A DNA stretch of 31,453 bases from NVQY01 sp047639325. Its GTDB lineage: Bacteria > Pseudomonadota > Alphaproteobacteria > Rhodobacterales > Rhodobacteraceae. The stretch covers positions 1 to 31,453 of the forward strand of contig JBLINN010000007.1 in NCBI GenBank assembly GCA_047639325.1, in the 5' to 3' direction. Made by a program: the position numbers and the translations under genes. The stretch's first letter is position 1, and each line of letters opens with the position of its first letter. Of the stretch, positions 16,486 through 24,977 are shown piece after piece. The notes below the pieces were generated by a model, which was not told the origin of the DNA, searched no databases, and was given only the letters and a program-made list of their open reading frames with translations.

Positions 16486-18363
16486 CTACCCCAAGGTTTT
16501 ACGCCCGGCTTCGCTTTCGCTATAGCCTTCAACCCAGCGCCCGACGATTGCCAGCGCGGCGACCTCGTCGCTGGCGGCCAGCGCCTGACGCAAGCCGCGC
16601 AGCACCCCGGCCACCTCGATCTCGGACAGGTACTTTTCCCGCGCGCAAAAGATTTTCTGATGCCGCGTGCCGATCAGGTGATCGCTAAGCGTTAATTCTT
16701 CTTCCATCTTTTCACCGGGGCGCAGCCCGATAATCTGGATCTCGATATCGCCATCGGGCGCGTCATCGTCGCGCACTGTATAACCGGCGCTTTCGATCAC
16801 CTGACGCGCCAGTTTGATGATTGGCACCGGCTCGCCCATATCCAGCACAAACACCTCGCCACCCTTGGCCTCGGCCCCGGCCTTTAACACCAGCTGCACC
16901 GCCTCGCGGATGGTCATGAAAAACCGTTTGACCCGCGCGTCGGTCACCGTAACCGGGCCGCCGCGGCTGATTTGATCTTGAAACAGTGGCACAACCGACC
17001 CGCTGGATCCCAGAACATTGCCAAACCGCACCATGGTAAAAATCGTGTCGCTGCTGCGGGTCGCCAGATCCTGCAGCACCAGCTCGGCCAGCCGCTTGCT
17101 GGCGCCCATCACATTGGTGGGCCGCACCGCCTTGTCCGAAGAAATCAGAATGAACCGTTCAACACCGGCCTCGGCGGCGGTCCGGGCCAGGGTCCGGGTG
17201 CCCAGCACATTGTTGGCCAGTCCCGCCAGCGGGTTGGCCTCGACCAAGGGCACATGTTTATAGGCAGCCGCATGCAGCACCACCTGAACGTCGTGATCCT
17301 CCAGCACTTTGCGCACCTGACGCACATCGGTGACCGACCCCAACACGGGGATGATCTCTACCCCGGTGCCTTCGGTCAGCTGCTCCAGCTCTTGGTGCAC
17401 GGTATACAACGCCAGCTCGCTTAGTTCGTACAGAACAATCCGCCGCGGATGGCACGACAGCACCTGACGGCACAGTTCCGACCCGATCGACCCACCGGCG
17501 CCAGACACCAGCACCACGCGCCCGATATAACTGTCACTGGCCCCGCCCAGCCCATCGGCGCGCGACTTGCGGCCCAGAAAATTATGCGGTGGCACCGGGG
17601 CCAATTTGTCGATCAAAGCCTCTTCGCCAATCAGCTGGGCAAAGCTGGGCAGCGCCTGCACCTCTAGTCCCAGCTTTTGCAGCTTTCGGGCGATCTGCGC
17701 CTGTTTCGGCTGGCTTAAACTAGGCATCGCCAGCAGCACCCGGTTGATCTCGCGGTCCTTGACCAATTCGGCGATGCGCGCCGGCGGAAAGACCGGCAAC
17801 CCCGACAGCACCATCCCCTGAAGCGAGGTGTTATCGTCGACAAAGGCCACCGGATCGATGCTTTCATGGGTGCGCAACGCCTGCGCCAATTGGGTGCCGG
17901 TGGTCCCCGCCCCGTAAATCAGAACCCGGCGACGGGGGTGCGACCCCTGATAGATCCCCAGCACCACCTGATGCAGCGCGGCGCGGCTGGCCACCAGAAA
18001 CAGGAAATAGCTAAGGCCGAATATCACATGGGTGCCCGGCGGCTGCGCCAGACCCGCCAGCCATGTCAGCCCCGCCGACACCAGCGCCAGCAGCCCGGCA
18101 AAGATCGCCGTCAGCCCGATGGCGTGGCGCTCGTAATCGTTCAGCTGGATATAGGGGATGCCCAGCCACATCGACAACCCGCTGGCGATGACCATCAGAT
18201 AGGGCAGCACAGGCTGGTTCAATAACAGGGTCTGCCAAGCGGATTGCGGCAGGGCCTGCACCATATAGGTGAACAACAGCACAACCGGGATCAACGCCAG
18301 GTCAAACCCCAAAAACACGTAAGCCTTCTGTTTACGTGACAAGGAGGTGAGCAATTTCAGCAT
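16486..18363 (-). CDS. Membrane nucleotide-sugar 4,6-dehydratase, WbpM/PglF/CapD type
   Basis: The 625-aa product has about four N-terminal transmembrane helices (12-36, 50-72, 82-104, 113-132), a CoA-binding-like Rossmann domain with GAGTTGTQ (151-158) and a catalytic SDR domain with GAGGSIG (288-294), SSDKAVRPTNVMGASK (408-423) and RPGEKMEEEL. This is the full long form that dehydrates UDP-GlcNAc to the 4-keto-6-deoxy sugar, the entry to QuiNAc, FucNAc or bacillosamine. The S/D/K and MGASK motifs of the long family are intact. The upstream 360 bp are non-coding. The epimerase-like protein at 19809-20735 could act on the keto product before the sugar transferase uses it. Confidence 0.92.
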   Translation of the reverse strand: MLKLLTSLSRKQKAYVFLGFDLALIPVVLLFTYMVQALPQSAWQTLLLNQPVLPYLMVIASGLSMWLGIPYIQLNDYERHAIGLTAIFAGLLALVSAGLTWLAGLAQPPGTHVIFGLSYFLFLVASRAALHQVVLGIYQGSHPRRRVLIYGAGTTGTQLAQALRTHESIDPVAFVDDNTSLQGMVLSGLPVFPPARIAELVKDREINRVLLAMPSLSQPKQAQIARKLQKLGLEVQALPSFAQLIGEEALIDKLAPVPPHNFLGRKSRADGLGGASDSYIGRVVLVSGAGGSIGSELCRQVLSCHPRRIVLYELSELALYTVHQELEQLTEGTGVEIIPVLGSVTDVRQVRKVLEDHDVQVVLHAAAYKHVPLVEANPLAGLANNVLGTRTLARTAAEAGVERFILISSDKAVRPTNVMGASKRLAELVLQDLATRSSDTIFTMVRFGNVLGSSGSVVPLFQDQISRGGPVTVTDARVKRFFMTIREAVQLVLKAGAEAKGGEVFVLDMGEPVPIIKLARQVIESAGYTVRDDDAPDGDIEIQIIGLRPGEKMEEELTLSDHLIGTRHQKIFCAREKYLSEIEVAGVLRGLRQALAASDEVAALAIVGRWVEGYSESEAGRKTLG

Positions 18364-18723
18364 CTAATTCACCGCCCCCACGACTTTGAAAATATTCAAC
18401 AGATCAAATTCTTTCAGCCAGTTCAGTGCAGTTCAATGCAGGTAATACAAATCAATCAATACAATTGTACTTGGTAGAATTTAGTCACTGCAGTTTAACC
18501 GGTGCCGTACAAACAAGCAAAGGATCGCACCATGTGTTTGTTTTGAAGGCGTTCCGGCAAATCTCAGACGACTCTACCCCTACCCTAAATTGCACGAAAA
18601 TCAAAATTTAAACCGGCAGAAATCCGCTAGACGTTTCGTCACAGACACGTCAGGCCAACACAGGCGCATAAGGGACCCGCGAGGGACGTTGATCCACCTC
18701 TATGAATGCCATACACCGCCGCT
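18364..18723. other. AT-rich non-coding region upstream of the membrane dehydratase
   Basis: These 360 bp carry no convincing gene. They hold a tandem 10-mer, CAGTTCAGTG then CAGTTCAATG (18419-18438), exactly one helical turn apart, and a palindrome TACAATTGTA (18460-18469). These may be regulatory sites for the gene starting at 18363. The base composition is clearly more AT-rich than the surrounding genes. Confidence 0.4.
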
Positions 18724-19195
18724 ATGAAAATCCTCGCTCTTTCCGGCAGTGGGCGACATGCGTCAGCCAACACCGCAATGTTGCGCTGTTTGCCAAATAT
18801 TGCGCCTCTCGACCCCGAAATCACCCCGGAAATCACCCCTGAGATTGTTGTGTTTCACGGGGTCAGTGACTTGCCGGTTTTTTCACCCGATCTTGAATCT
18901 GGCGCCCTGCCTGAAACGGTTCAACATTTTGCCAACCTAATCCGGGACCGTGACGGCGTTATCGTTGCAAAACCAATTGCCCCTCTGCACGCCTCGCATC
19001 GGGGCGATGATATCGCTGGGGCAGCTCAGACTGGTGCTTTCCACAGTCAGCGAACGGTTCAACCCGGATATTTTCCTAAGGTTTGACTTGCTCAAACACT
19101 CGCCGGACGAGATTACGACCCTTCTGGAACGGCCCGAAAATAAGCGCCTGCTGGCCGATTATCTGCAGAAATTCACCGAATTGTGCCATCATTAG
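18724..19195 (+). pseudogene. Decayed NADPH-dependent FMN reductase-like flavoprotein gene
   Basis: The frame from ATG 18724 reads MKILALSGSGRHASANTAML, the flavin-binding start of NADPH-dependent FMN reductases, then LPVFSPDLESGALPETVQHF and DGVIVAKP, matching the family order. After about 18965 the match is lost; a family-like C-terminus (LGQLRLVLSTVSERFNPDIF ... LLADYLQKF) continues in another frame to the stop at 19195. The usual TPEYNHSxPGxLKNAxDW core is missing, so the gene has an internal deletion plus a frameshift. It lies on the plus strand between minus-strand polysaccharide genes and appears unrelated to them. Confidence 0.7.
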
Positions 19196-19197
19196 GG

Positions 19198-19812
19198 TCA
19201 GGCGCCGCGCCGGAACAGGTTGCCGATGGTCTGGAACACCAGATCAAAGTCGAAACACATATTCTGATGCCGCTGATAGATCAAATCCAGCCGCGCCTTA
19301 TAGGGCACGCAGATCCGGGTATAGACGTCATCGGTCTCTTCGGGCGTGGTGCAGCGCGCCAACAGCGCGTCTTCGTGTTTGTGATAGACAATCGTCGCCA
19401 GCCCGGTGACCCCGGGGCGCGATTTCAGCACCTTGCCATAGATATCGGGATAGCGTTCCACATATTCACGCAACGGCGGGCGCGGCCCGACAAAGCTCAG
19501 ATCGCCCTTCAGGATGTTGAACAGCTGCGGAAACTCGTCCAGCCGCCGCCGCCGCAGCCAGGCGCCGGTTTCGGTGATCCGCGCCGCTTTGTTGCCCCCC
19601 GACACCCCGGCATCGCTGTCCGCCACATCCATCGTGCGCAGCTTCCACAGGTTGAACGGCTGGTCCACGCCCTTCATCCGCTCGGCCACATAGAATAACG
19701 GGCGCCCCTCGCGGATCAGCAGCCAGATCAGCAAGCCGATCAGCACCGGACTGAGGATTCCCACCAGCAGGCTGGCAAAAAACAGATCGAACAGGCGTTT
19801 GCGCCAGGTCAT
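19198..19812 (-). CDS. Initiating sugar-phosphate transferase, ExoY/PglC type
   Basis: The 204-aa product is a monotopic phosphoglycosyl transferase that moves a sugar-1-phosphate from a nucleotide sugar to undecaprenyl phosphate, starting glycan assembly. Residues 10-33 form the hydrophobic re-entrant helix. KLRTM (57-61), RITETGAWLRRRRLDEFPQL (78-97) with the catalytic D92-E93 pair, and the following NILKGDLSFVGPRP are hallmark motifs. It is the short form, without the WbaP/WcaJ N-terminal helices. The start at 19812 overlaps the upstream epimerase-like stop by 4 bp (ATGA), with GAGAGA upstream. A likely substrate is the product of the membrane dehydratase, by inference. Confidence 0.93.
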   Translation of the reverse strand: MTWRKRLFDLFFASLLVGILSPVLIGLLIWLLIREGRPLFYVAERMKGVDQPFNLWKLRTMDVADSDAGVSGGNKAARITETGAWLRRRRLDEFPQLFNILKGDLSFVGPRPPLREYVERYPDIYGKVLKSRPGVTGLATIVYHKHEDALLARCTTPEETDDVYTRICVPYKARLDLIYQRHQNMCFDFDLVFQTIGNLFRRGA

Positions 19813-20735
19813 TCGGGGGTATCTCTCTTCAAAACAGGCTCTAACAAGCGCCATTGCCGCAGCATCTCTGATGCCGTTGCTTCGGCATCGCTCAGCGAGG
19901 TAAAGCGTTCCAGCGCCCGTGTCGACAGGCAGACCCTGGCAATGGCGGAGTCTGGCGCAGGGCGCGGTGTCCAGGCCAATCCGGCTGCATCCAGCAGCGC
20001 GCTCATTTCCATCATGCCCGGGGTTGCGACGTTTAAAACCTCTGGCAGGTTCTTCGCCAGCACCAAATCGCCCAGTACCCGCGCCAGTGTCAGCATCCCG
20101 ATATAGCTGCGCTGCGGCGTGCCGCCATCGGCGAATTGATCCAGCTGAAACCCCGGTCGCCACCCCCCCAGAATCGCGTCAATTCCGGCGATGTTGCCAA
20201 TCCGCAGCGATGTCACCGGCACGCCCAGCTTGGCCCCCAGCGTCGCGCCGCGGGTCTCCATCGCGACCTTGGCCCGGGCATAATCGTTTTGCGGTGCCAA
20301 CGGCGCGGCCTCGTCCAAAACCCCCGCCTGATTTTCGGCCTGATTGCCATAAACCGCCGCCGACGAGGCCAACAGCACCCGCGCGCCCGCCACTTGCCCG
20401 GCCCGGATTGCCGCCTTGGCCAGCGCGGTGTTATCGGCCAGATCGCCTTCTGCGCCCCCCGCCCGGCTCTGTCCCGGAACCACCCCCGCCAGACACAGGA
20501 TCACCGCCTGCCCCTTTTGCCCGGCAAGCCATGCGGCGGCACGGGCCAGCGCCTTGGGTTGGCGCAGCGGGTCCAACACGCACCAATCAGGCCCGATCCC
20601 CGCAAAATCATGGCGGGTCTGCCACACAACCTTGCCCGGGTTTTGACCCCAGATCGGGTCTTGTGACCAGCTTTTGCGCAGAATCGTGCCGATACGACCC
20701 GTCGCACCCAGAACCAGAACTGTTGGAATTTGCAT
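19809..20735 (-). CDS. NAD-dependent epimerase/dehydratase-family protein
   Basis: The 308-aa product is an extended SDR: GATGRIG (10-16) binds the dinucleotide, SSAAVYGN carries the catalytic serine region and YARAK the Tyr-Lys pair. It resembles UDP-sugar 4-epimerases and 4-ketoreductases, but the substrate cannot be read from sequence. Coupling to the sugar transferase by a 4-bp overlap suggests it makes that enzyme's donor, possibly by reducing the 4-keto product of the dehydratase at 16486-18363 to a QuiNAc- or FucNAc-type sugar. AAGGG lies 5 nt before the ATG at 20735. It is divergent from the export lipoprotein gene. Confidence 0.82.
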   Translation of the reverse strand: MQIPTVLVLGATGRIGTILRKSWSQDPIWGQNPGKVVWQTRHDFAGIGPDWCVLDPLRQPKALARAAAWLAGQKGQAVILCLAGVVPGQSRAGGAEGDLADNTALAKAAIRAGQVAGARVLLASSAAVYGNQAENQAGVLDEAAPLAPQNDYARAKVAMETRGATLGAKLGVPVTSLRIGNIAGIDAILGGWRPGFQLDQFADGGTPQRSYIGMLTLARVLGDLVLAKNLPEVLNVATPGMMEMSALLDAAGLAWTPRPAPDSAIARVCLSTRALERFTSLSDAEATASEMLRQWRLLEPVLKRDTPE

Positions 20736-20752
20736 GAATACCCTTGTTGCAG

Positions 20753-20780
20753 TTGACCGACCTTGTGCTGCCAGTATCCT
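20753..20780 (+). promoter_or_regulatory. Candidate promoter of the Wza/KpsD-type gene
   Basis: TTGACC (20753-20758) and TATCCT (20775-20780) are 16 bp apart, 48 bp before the ATG at 20829, in the 93-bp divergent gap with the epimerase-like gene. It was found by eye only. Confidence 0.35.
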
Positions 20781-20828
20781 TCGCGTACCAAAAATCAAGA
20801 AATTTTATGCAGGCAGGCTGCCCCCATT

Positions 20829-21944
20829 ATGCGTTTTCTGATCAAATCTCTGATGTTGTTGGGTCTGGCCTTGCTGCTTGCGACCTGTGGTCGGCTGCCT
20901 GGCGGCGCCCCGGTCAGCGAACAGGTGCTGAAACAAGCGGACAATGAATCCCCTGATTTTGCCGTCTACCAGGTGACCCGCGCCTTTCTGCCCACCGTCG
21001 CGCAATGGCCCGGCACCGGCAAACAGGAACGCTTGGGCTGGATCAGCCATTCCACCGGCGCGCGCACCCAGATCATCCAGCCGGGCGATACCCTGAGTTT
21101 GCGCATCTGGGACAGCTCTGACAATTCGCTGCTGACCTCGACGGAAGAAAAAGTGGTGCAGCTGGCCGATGTCGAAGTCGCCGCCAACGGGTCGGTGTTT
21201 ATGCCCTATGTCGGCAATATCAGTGTCATCGGCCTGACCCCGGACCTGGCCCGCGAACAGATGCAAACCGCGCTGGAATCCATCGTGCCCTCGGCCCAGG
21301 TACAGTTAAACCTGTCCGAGGGGCGCAACAATTCGGTTGATCTGGTGGGCGGGGTGGCAACCCCCGGCACCTACCCGATGCCCGACCGCAATTACACCAT
21401 ACTGTCGCTGCTGGCGGCAGGTGGCGGGGTGCGCGACACGCTGAACAACCCGCAAATCCGGCTGGTGCGCAGCGGCGCTATCTATGGCACATCCGTCGAC
21501 CGGCTGCTGGATCAACCCCGGCTTGATACCCTGCTGCGCGGTGGCGATCAGGTGTTTGTCGAAGAAGATGCGCGCTATTTCCTGTCCTTCGGGGCCACCG
21601 GCGAAGAAGACCTGCATATCTTCACCAAAGACAGCGTTTCAGCGATGGACGCAGTGTCTATCATGGGCGGTTTGAACGATCGCAAGGCCGACCCCAAAGG
21701 CCTGCTGATCCTGCGCGAATATTCCGGCTCGGCGATCCGCTCGGGCGTGCGCGGCCCGCGCCAGACGCGGGTGGTGTTCACGGTGGATCTGACATCCGCC
21801 GACGGGCTGTTTTCCGCCCGCAAGTTTCAGATCAACCCCGATGATCTGGTGATGGCCACCGAGGCGCCGATCAACGACGCCCTGACCATCTCCAACGTCA
21901 TCGGCAACTTCTTCGGCGTGTTCAGCGCCGCCGGGTCGATTTAA
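20829..21944 (+). CDS. Outer-membrane polysaccharide export lipoprotein, Wza/KpsD type
   Basis: The 371-aa product forms the outer-membrane exit channel for the polysaccharide. The lipoprotein signal ends LATC (17-20), so C20 would be lipidated; Thr before Cys is unusual for a lipobox. A Poly_export domain covers about 75-165 (IIQPGDTLSLRIWDSSDN, VAANGSVFMPYVGNISVIGL) and SLBB-type beta-grasp domains follow (VDLVGGVATPGTYPMPDRNY). The C-terminal hydrophobic stretch ISNVIGNFFGVFSAAG suggests an amphipathic membrane-spanning helix as in Wza. It is the only plus-strand gene in this stretch and probably has its own promoter. Its inner-membrane partner is likely the KpsE-type protein at 432-1856. 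Confidence 0.92.
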   Translation: MRFLIKSLMLLGLALLLATCGRLPGGAPVSEQVLKQADNESPDFAVYQVTRAFLPTVAQWPGTGKQERLGWISHSTGARTQIIQPGDTLSLRIWDSSDNSLLTSTEEKVVQLADVEVAANGSVFMPYVGNISVIGLTPDLAREQMQTALESIVPSAQVQLNLSEGRNNSVDLVGGVATPGTYPMPDRNYTILSLLAAGGGVRDTLNNPQIRLVRSGAIYGTSVDRLLDQPRLDTLLRGGDQVFVEEDARYFLSFGATGEEDLHIFTKDSVSAMDAVSIMGGLNDRKADPKGLLILREYSGSAIRSGVRGPRQTRVVFTVDLTSADGLFSARKFQINPDDLVMATEAPINDALTISNVIGNFFGVFSAAGSI

Positions 21945-22065
21945 GGCGCAGCCAAAGACGCAAACTGGGGAACTTTAACTTCGCCGCCTTTGACGCCAGC
22001 GCCTTGATCAATGATGTGTCGATGGCCTTTTCGACCGGCTTGCTCGGCACATCTGTCAGCGCGGC
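21945..22065 (+). other. Residual open frame after the export lipoprotein gene
   Basis: A different frame from the preceding gene stays open from before 21944 to a stop at about 22068 and reads NFNFAAFDASALINDVSMAF then STGLLGTSVSAA. It has no start codon with a ribosome binding site. It could be the remains of a longer C-terminus or an eroded gene, or chance. Confidence 0.25.
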
Positions 22066-22938
22066 TTAAGTAATCAGCCCCGCCAGATAGGCGCCATAGC
22101 CGTTCTTGGCAAACAATGCCGCCCGCGCCGCCAGATCATCTGCACTGATCCAACCCTGCTCAAACGCGATCTCTTCGGGACAGCCGGTCTGCAACCCCTG
22201 CCGCTCTTCCAGCGTGCGCACAAAGTTCCCGGCATCCAGCAGCGACCCATGCGTGCCCGTATCCAGCCAGGCATAGCCCCGTCCCATGGTTTCAACCTGC
22301 AGCAACCCCGCGTCCAGATACATCCCCAAAAGCGAGGTGATCTCTAACTCACCCCGTGCCGACGGGACCACATCGCGCGCCCGCTGCGGCGCACTGCCGT
22401 CCAGAAAATACAACCCCGTCACCGCATAGTTTGATGGCGCCACGGCGGGTTTCTCGATGATCTCGCGCACCGTGCCATCACTGGCAAAATCCACCACGCC
22501 ATAGCGTTCCGGATCGGCCACGTGATAACCAAACACCGTGCCCCCCTGCGCCTGAACATCGGCGCGCGCCAACAGCTTGGGCAACCCATGGCCAAAAAAG
22601 ATGTTATCCCCCAGAACCATCGCCGACGGCGCACCTGCCAGAAAATCCTCGGCCAGAATATAGGCCTGTGCCAACCCGTCGGGACTGGGCTGCTCAATAT
22701 AGCTCAGCGAGATACCCCACTGGCTGCCATCCCCTAACGTGCGCTTGAACTGGTCGCTATCCTGCGGCGTGGTGATGATACAAATCTCGCGGATACCCGC
22801 CAGCATCAGAACCGACAGCGGGTAATAGACCATCGGTTTGTCATAAATCGGCAGCAGCTGCTTGCTGAGACCCATGGTGATCGGATACAGCCGCGTGCCA
22901 CTGCCCCCGGCCAGAATAATACCTTTGCGTTTGGTCAT
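22066..22938 (-). CDS. rmlA: Glucose-1-phosphate thymidylyltransferase
   Basis: The first enzyme of dTDP-L-rhamnose synthesis makes dTDP-glucose from glucose-1-phosphate and dTTP. The motif GGSGTRLYPIT (11-21) is followed by SKQLLPIYDKPMVYYPLS, then GDNIFFGHGL with the metal-binding Asp, and WLDTGTHGSLLDA. The 290-aa length is typical. It starts one base after the rmlD stop, so it is translated in the same operon, and it is the last gene of the repA-linked rml run. Confidence 0.97.
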   Translation of the reverse strand: MTKRKGIILAGGSGTRLYPITMGLSKQLLPIYDKPMVYYPLSVLMLAGIREICIITTPQDSDQFKRTLGDGSQWGISLSYIEQPSPDGLAQAYILAEDFLAGAPSAMVLGDNIFFGHGLPKLLARADVQAQGGTVFGYHVADPERYGVVDFASDGTVREIIEKPAVAPSNYAVTGLYFLDGSAPQRARDVVPSARGELEITSLLGMYLDAGLLQVETMGRGYAWLDTGTHGSLLDAGNFVRTLEERQGLQTGCPEEIAFEQGWISADDLAARAALFAKNGYGAYLAGLIT

Positions 22939-22939
22939 C

Positions 22940-23782
22940 TCAAGTCTCTCTAAGGTCTTTTAAAATATCTGCCAGCCCGATGCGCCAATCCGGGCGCTGA
23001 ATGCCAAAAACAATCTCTAATTCGGAGCAATCCAACCGCGAATTCAGCGGCCTCTGCGCCGGGGTTGGATAATCAGATGACCCAATATCGCTGACCGCAC
23101 ACTCCAACCCGGCTTGGGAAAATATCTCGCGGGCAAAATCCGCCCAACTGACATCCGGCCCCCCGGCAAAATGATAGACCCCGGATGTCTCGGGGGTCAG
23201 CGCCCGCGCCATACGCATACACGCCGCCGCAATATCCCGCGCCGGGGTTGGCCCGCCGATCTGATCAGCCACAATATTCAACGCATCGCGTTCGGCCCCC
23301 AGCCGCAACATGGTGCGTACAAAATTGTTGCCATGCGCCGACACCACCCAGGACGTGCGCAACACTGCTGCCACCCCCCCTGCTGCCATAATCACCTGCT
23401 CGCCCGCCAACTTGCTGCGCCCATAAGCCCCCAGAGGCGCCGTCGCAGCGCCCGGCACCCTAGGTTCTGTGCCAGAGCCATCAAACACATAATCGGTCGA
23501 GATCGACACAAACGGGGTCCCAAGCCCGGCACAGGCCACCGCCATCGCCCCCGGCGCGTCCGCATTGACCACCAGCGCCAACGCCTCGTCCTCTTCGGCC
23601 TTGTCCACAGCCGTATAAGCCGCCGCATTGATCACCGCATCCGGGCGCGCGCCCCGGATCGCCGCCGCGCAAGCCCTCGGATCAGCCAAATCCGCCGCCG
23701 CCCGATCCAGACAAATCACCCCCGGATGCAGCGCCAATTCCCGCGCCACCTGCCCGGTCTTGCCAAATACCAGAATGTTCAT
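22940..23782 (-). CDS. rmlD: dTDP-4-dehydrorhamnose reductase
   Basis: This enzyme performs the last step, reduction to dTDP-L-rhamnose. The short-form Rossmann motif GKTGQVA is at 7-13, STDYVFDG at 95-102, and the catalytic pair Y120/K124 is in YGRSK. The 280-aa length is normal. A G-rich ribosome binding site precedes the ATG at 23782. It is separated from rmlB by a 154-bp hairpin-rich gap, unlike the tight junctions elsewhere in the operon. Confidence 0.96.
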   Translation of the reverse strand: MNILVFGKTGQVARELALHPGVICLDRAAADLADPRACAAAIRGARPDAVINAAAYTAVDKAEEDEALALVVNADAPGAMAVACAGLGTPFVSISTDYVFDGSGTEPRVPGAATAPLGAYGRSKLAGEQVIMAAGGVAAVLRTSWVVSAHGNNFVRTMLRLGAERDALNIVADQIGGPTPARDIAAACMRMARALTPETSGVYHFAGGPDVSWADFAREIFSQAGLECAVSDIGSSDYPTPAQRPLNSRLDCSELEIVFGIQRPDWRIGLADILKDLRET

Positions 23783-23936
23783 CCCCGCCCCCCTAGTCTT
23801 TTTCTAGCTCTAAATATCCCCACCCCCTGCCCGGCAGGCGGCTTTGCCGCCGAGAGGGGAGGCCTGAAATCTATTTTCCCCTTGGGAAAAATGGCGCCTC
23901 TGGCGGGAGTATTTAAGACAAGAAAAAATAAAGGAC
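23783..23936. other. Hairpin-rich spacer splitting the rml operon
   Basis: These 154 bp between rmlB and rmlD hold GGCGGC-ttt-GCCGCC (23837-23851) and TTTTCCC-ctt-GGGAAAA (23874-23890), plus A-rich stretches (23920-23935). The second hairpin and the following GGCGCCTCTGGCGGGAGTAT resemble intergenic sequence common in Rhodobacteraceae genomes, from memory. It could attenuate or process the transcript, or mark where two operon halves were joined. Confidence 0.5.
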
Positions 23937-24977
23937 TCATGCCTGTACCCCCAAGCGCTGACCAACCCCGTCACGGGTCTGCAAGGCGCGCCACCAAGGT
24001 TCATTATCCAGATACCATTGCACGGTTCTCTGCAGACCTTGTTCCAGCGTCACTGAGGGGCGCCAGCCCAGCTCGTCACGGATGCGGCTGGCATCAATCG
24101 CATAGCGCGCATCATGGCCGGGGCGGTCAGTGACATAGGTGATCAGATCGTCGTAGGGAGCAGGCCCGGGGCGTTTTTCATCCAGGATGGCGCAGATCCG
24201 GCGCACCAGATCTATATTGGTCACCTCATTCTCGCCGCCAATATTATAGCTGCGCCCCACCCTGCCCTTTGTCAGCACGGTTAACAACGCATCGGCGTGA
24301 TCCTCGACATAAAGCCAGTCGCGGATATTCAGCCCCTCGCCATAGATCGGGATCGGCTTGCCCGCCAGCGCATTCAGGATGACCACCGGGATCAGCTTTT
24401 CGGGAAAATGATAGGGGCCGTAATTGTTGGAACAATTGCTCAGCAGCACCGGCAACCCATAGGTCTCGCCCCAGGCGCGCACCAAGTGGTCGCTGGCTGC
24501 CTTGCTGGCAGAATAGGGGCTGCGCGGATCATAGGGCGTAGTTTCGGTGAACATCCCCGTGGGGCCGAGCGAGCCAAACACTTCATCGGTGGAGATATGG
24601 TGAAACCGAAAGCTTTCCGGTTTGCCCGCTTGCGTCCAGTAGCTGCGCGCCGCCTCCAGCAGCGTATAGGTGCCGGTGATATTGGTGTCGATAAACGTGC
24701 CGGGCCCGTCGATTGACCGGTCCACATGGGATTCGGCCGCCAGGTGCATCACCGCCTCTGGGGAGTGGGTAGCAAACACCGCCTCCAGCGCGGCGCAATC
24801 GCGGATATCAGTCTCTGTAAAGGCATAATTTGGCGAGTCAGCCACCGAGGCCACATTGTCCAGGCAGGCCGCATAGGTCAGCGCGTCCAGATTGACCACG
24901 TCATGCCCATCCGCCACCGCCTGACGCACCACAGCGGAACCAATAAATCCGGCGCCGCCGGTGATCAGAAGTTTCAT
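23937..24977 (-). CDS. rmlB: dTDP-glucose 4,6-dehydratase
   Basis: The second enzyme of the pathway converts dTDP-glucose to the 4-keto-6-deoxy sugar. The NAD motif GGAGFIG is at 7-13, catalytic T130-D131-E132 in ISTDEVFG, and Y155/K159 in YSASK; SNCSNNYGPYHFPEKLIP is the usual substrate-binding stretch. The 346-aa length is typical. The ATG at 24977 overlaps the rmlC stop by 4 bp (ATGA), indicating coupled translation. Confidence 0.97.
   Translation of the reverse strand: MKLLITGGAGFIGSAVVRQAVADGHDVVNLDALTYAACLDNVASVADSPNYAFTETDIRDCAALEAVFATHSPEAVMHLAAESHVDRSIDGPGTFIDTNITGTYTLLEAARSYWTQAGKPESFRFHHISTDEVFGSLGPTGMFTETTPYDPRSPYSASKAASDHLVRAWGETYGLPVLLSNCSNNYGPYHFPEKLIPVVILNALAGKPIPIYGEGLNIRDWLYVEDHADALLTVLTKGRVGRSYNIGGENEVTNIDLVRRICAILDEKRPGPAPYDDLITYVTDRPGHDARYAIDASRIRDELGWRPSVTLEQGLQRTVQWYLDNEPWWRALQTRDGVGQRLGVQA

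Noticed and set aside
18364..18723. Small RNA or riboswitch upstream of the membrane dehydratase
   Set aside because: No strong long stem or terminator with a T-run was found by eye; only short repeats are supported.
19919..20737. Plus-strand open frame of 272 codons opposite the epimerase-like gene
   Set aside because: It is Pro/Arg-rich antisense of a clear Rossmann-fold gene, without a domain or a supported start.
23114..24133. Long plus-strand open frame (339 codons) opposite rmlD and the rml spacer
   Set aside because: It is antisense to intact rmlD, is rich in Arg, His and Pro with no recognisable domain, and fits a GC-rich shadow frame.
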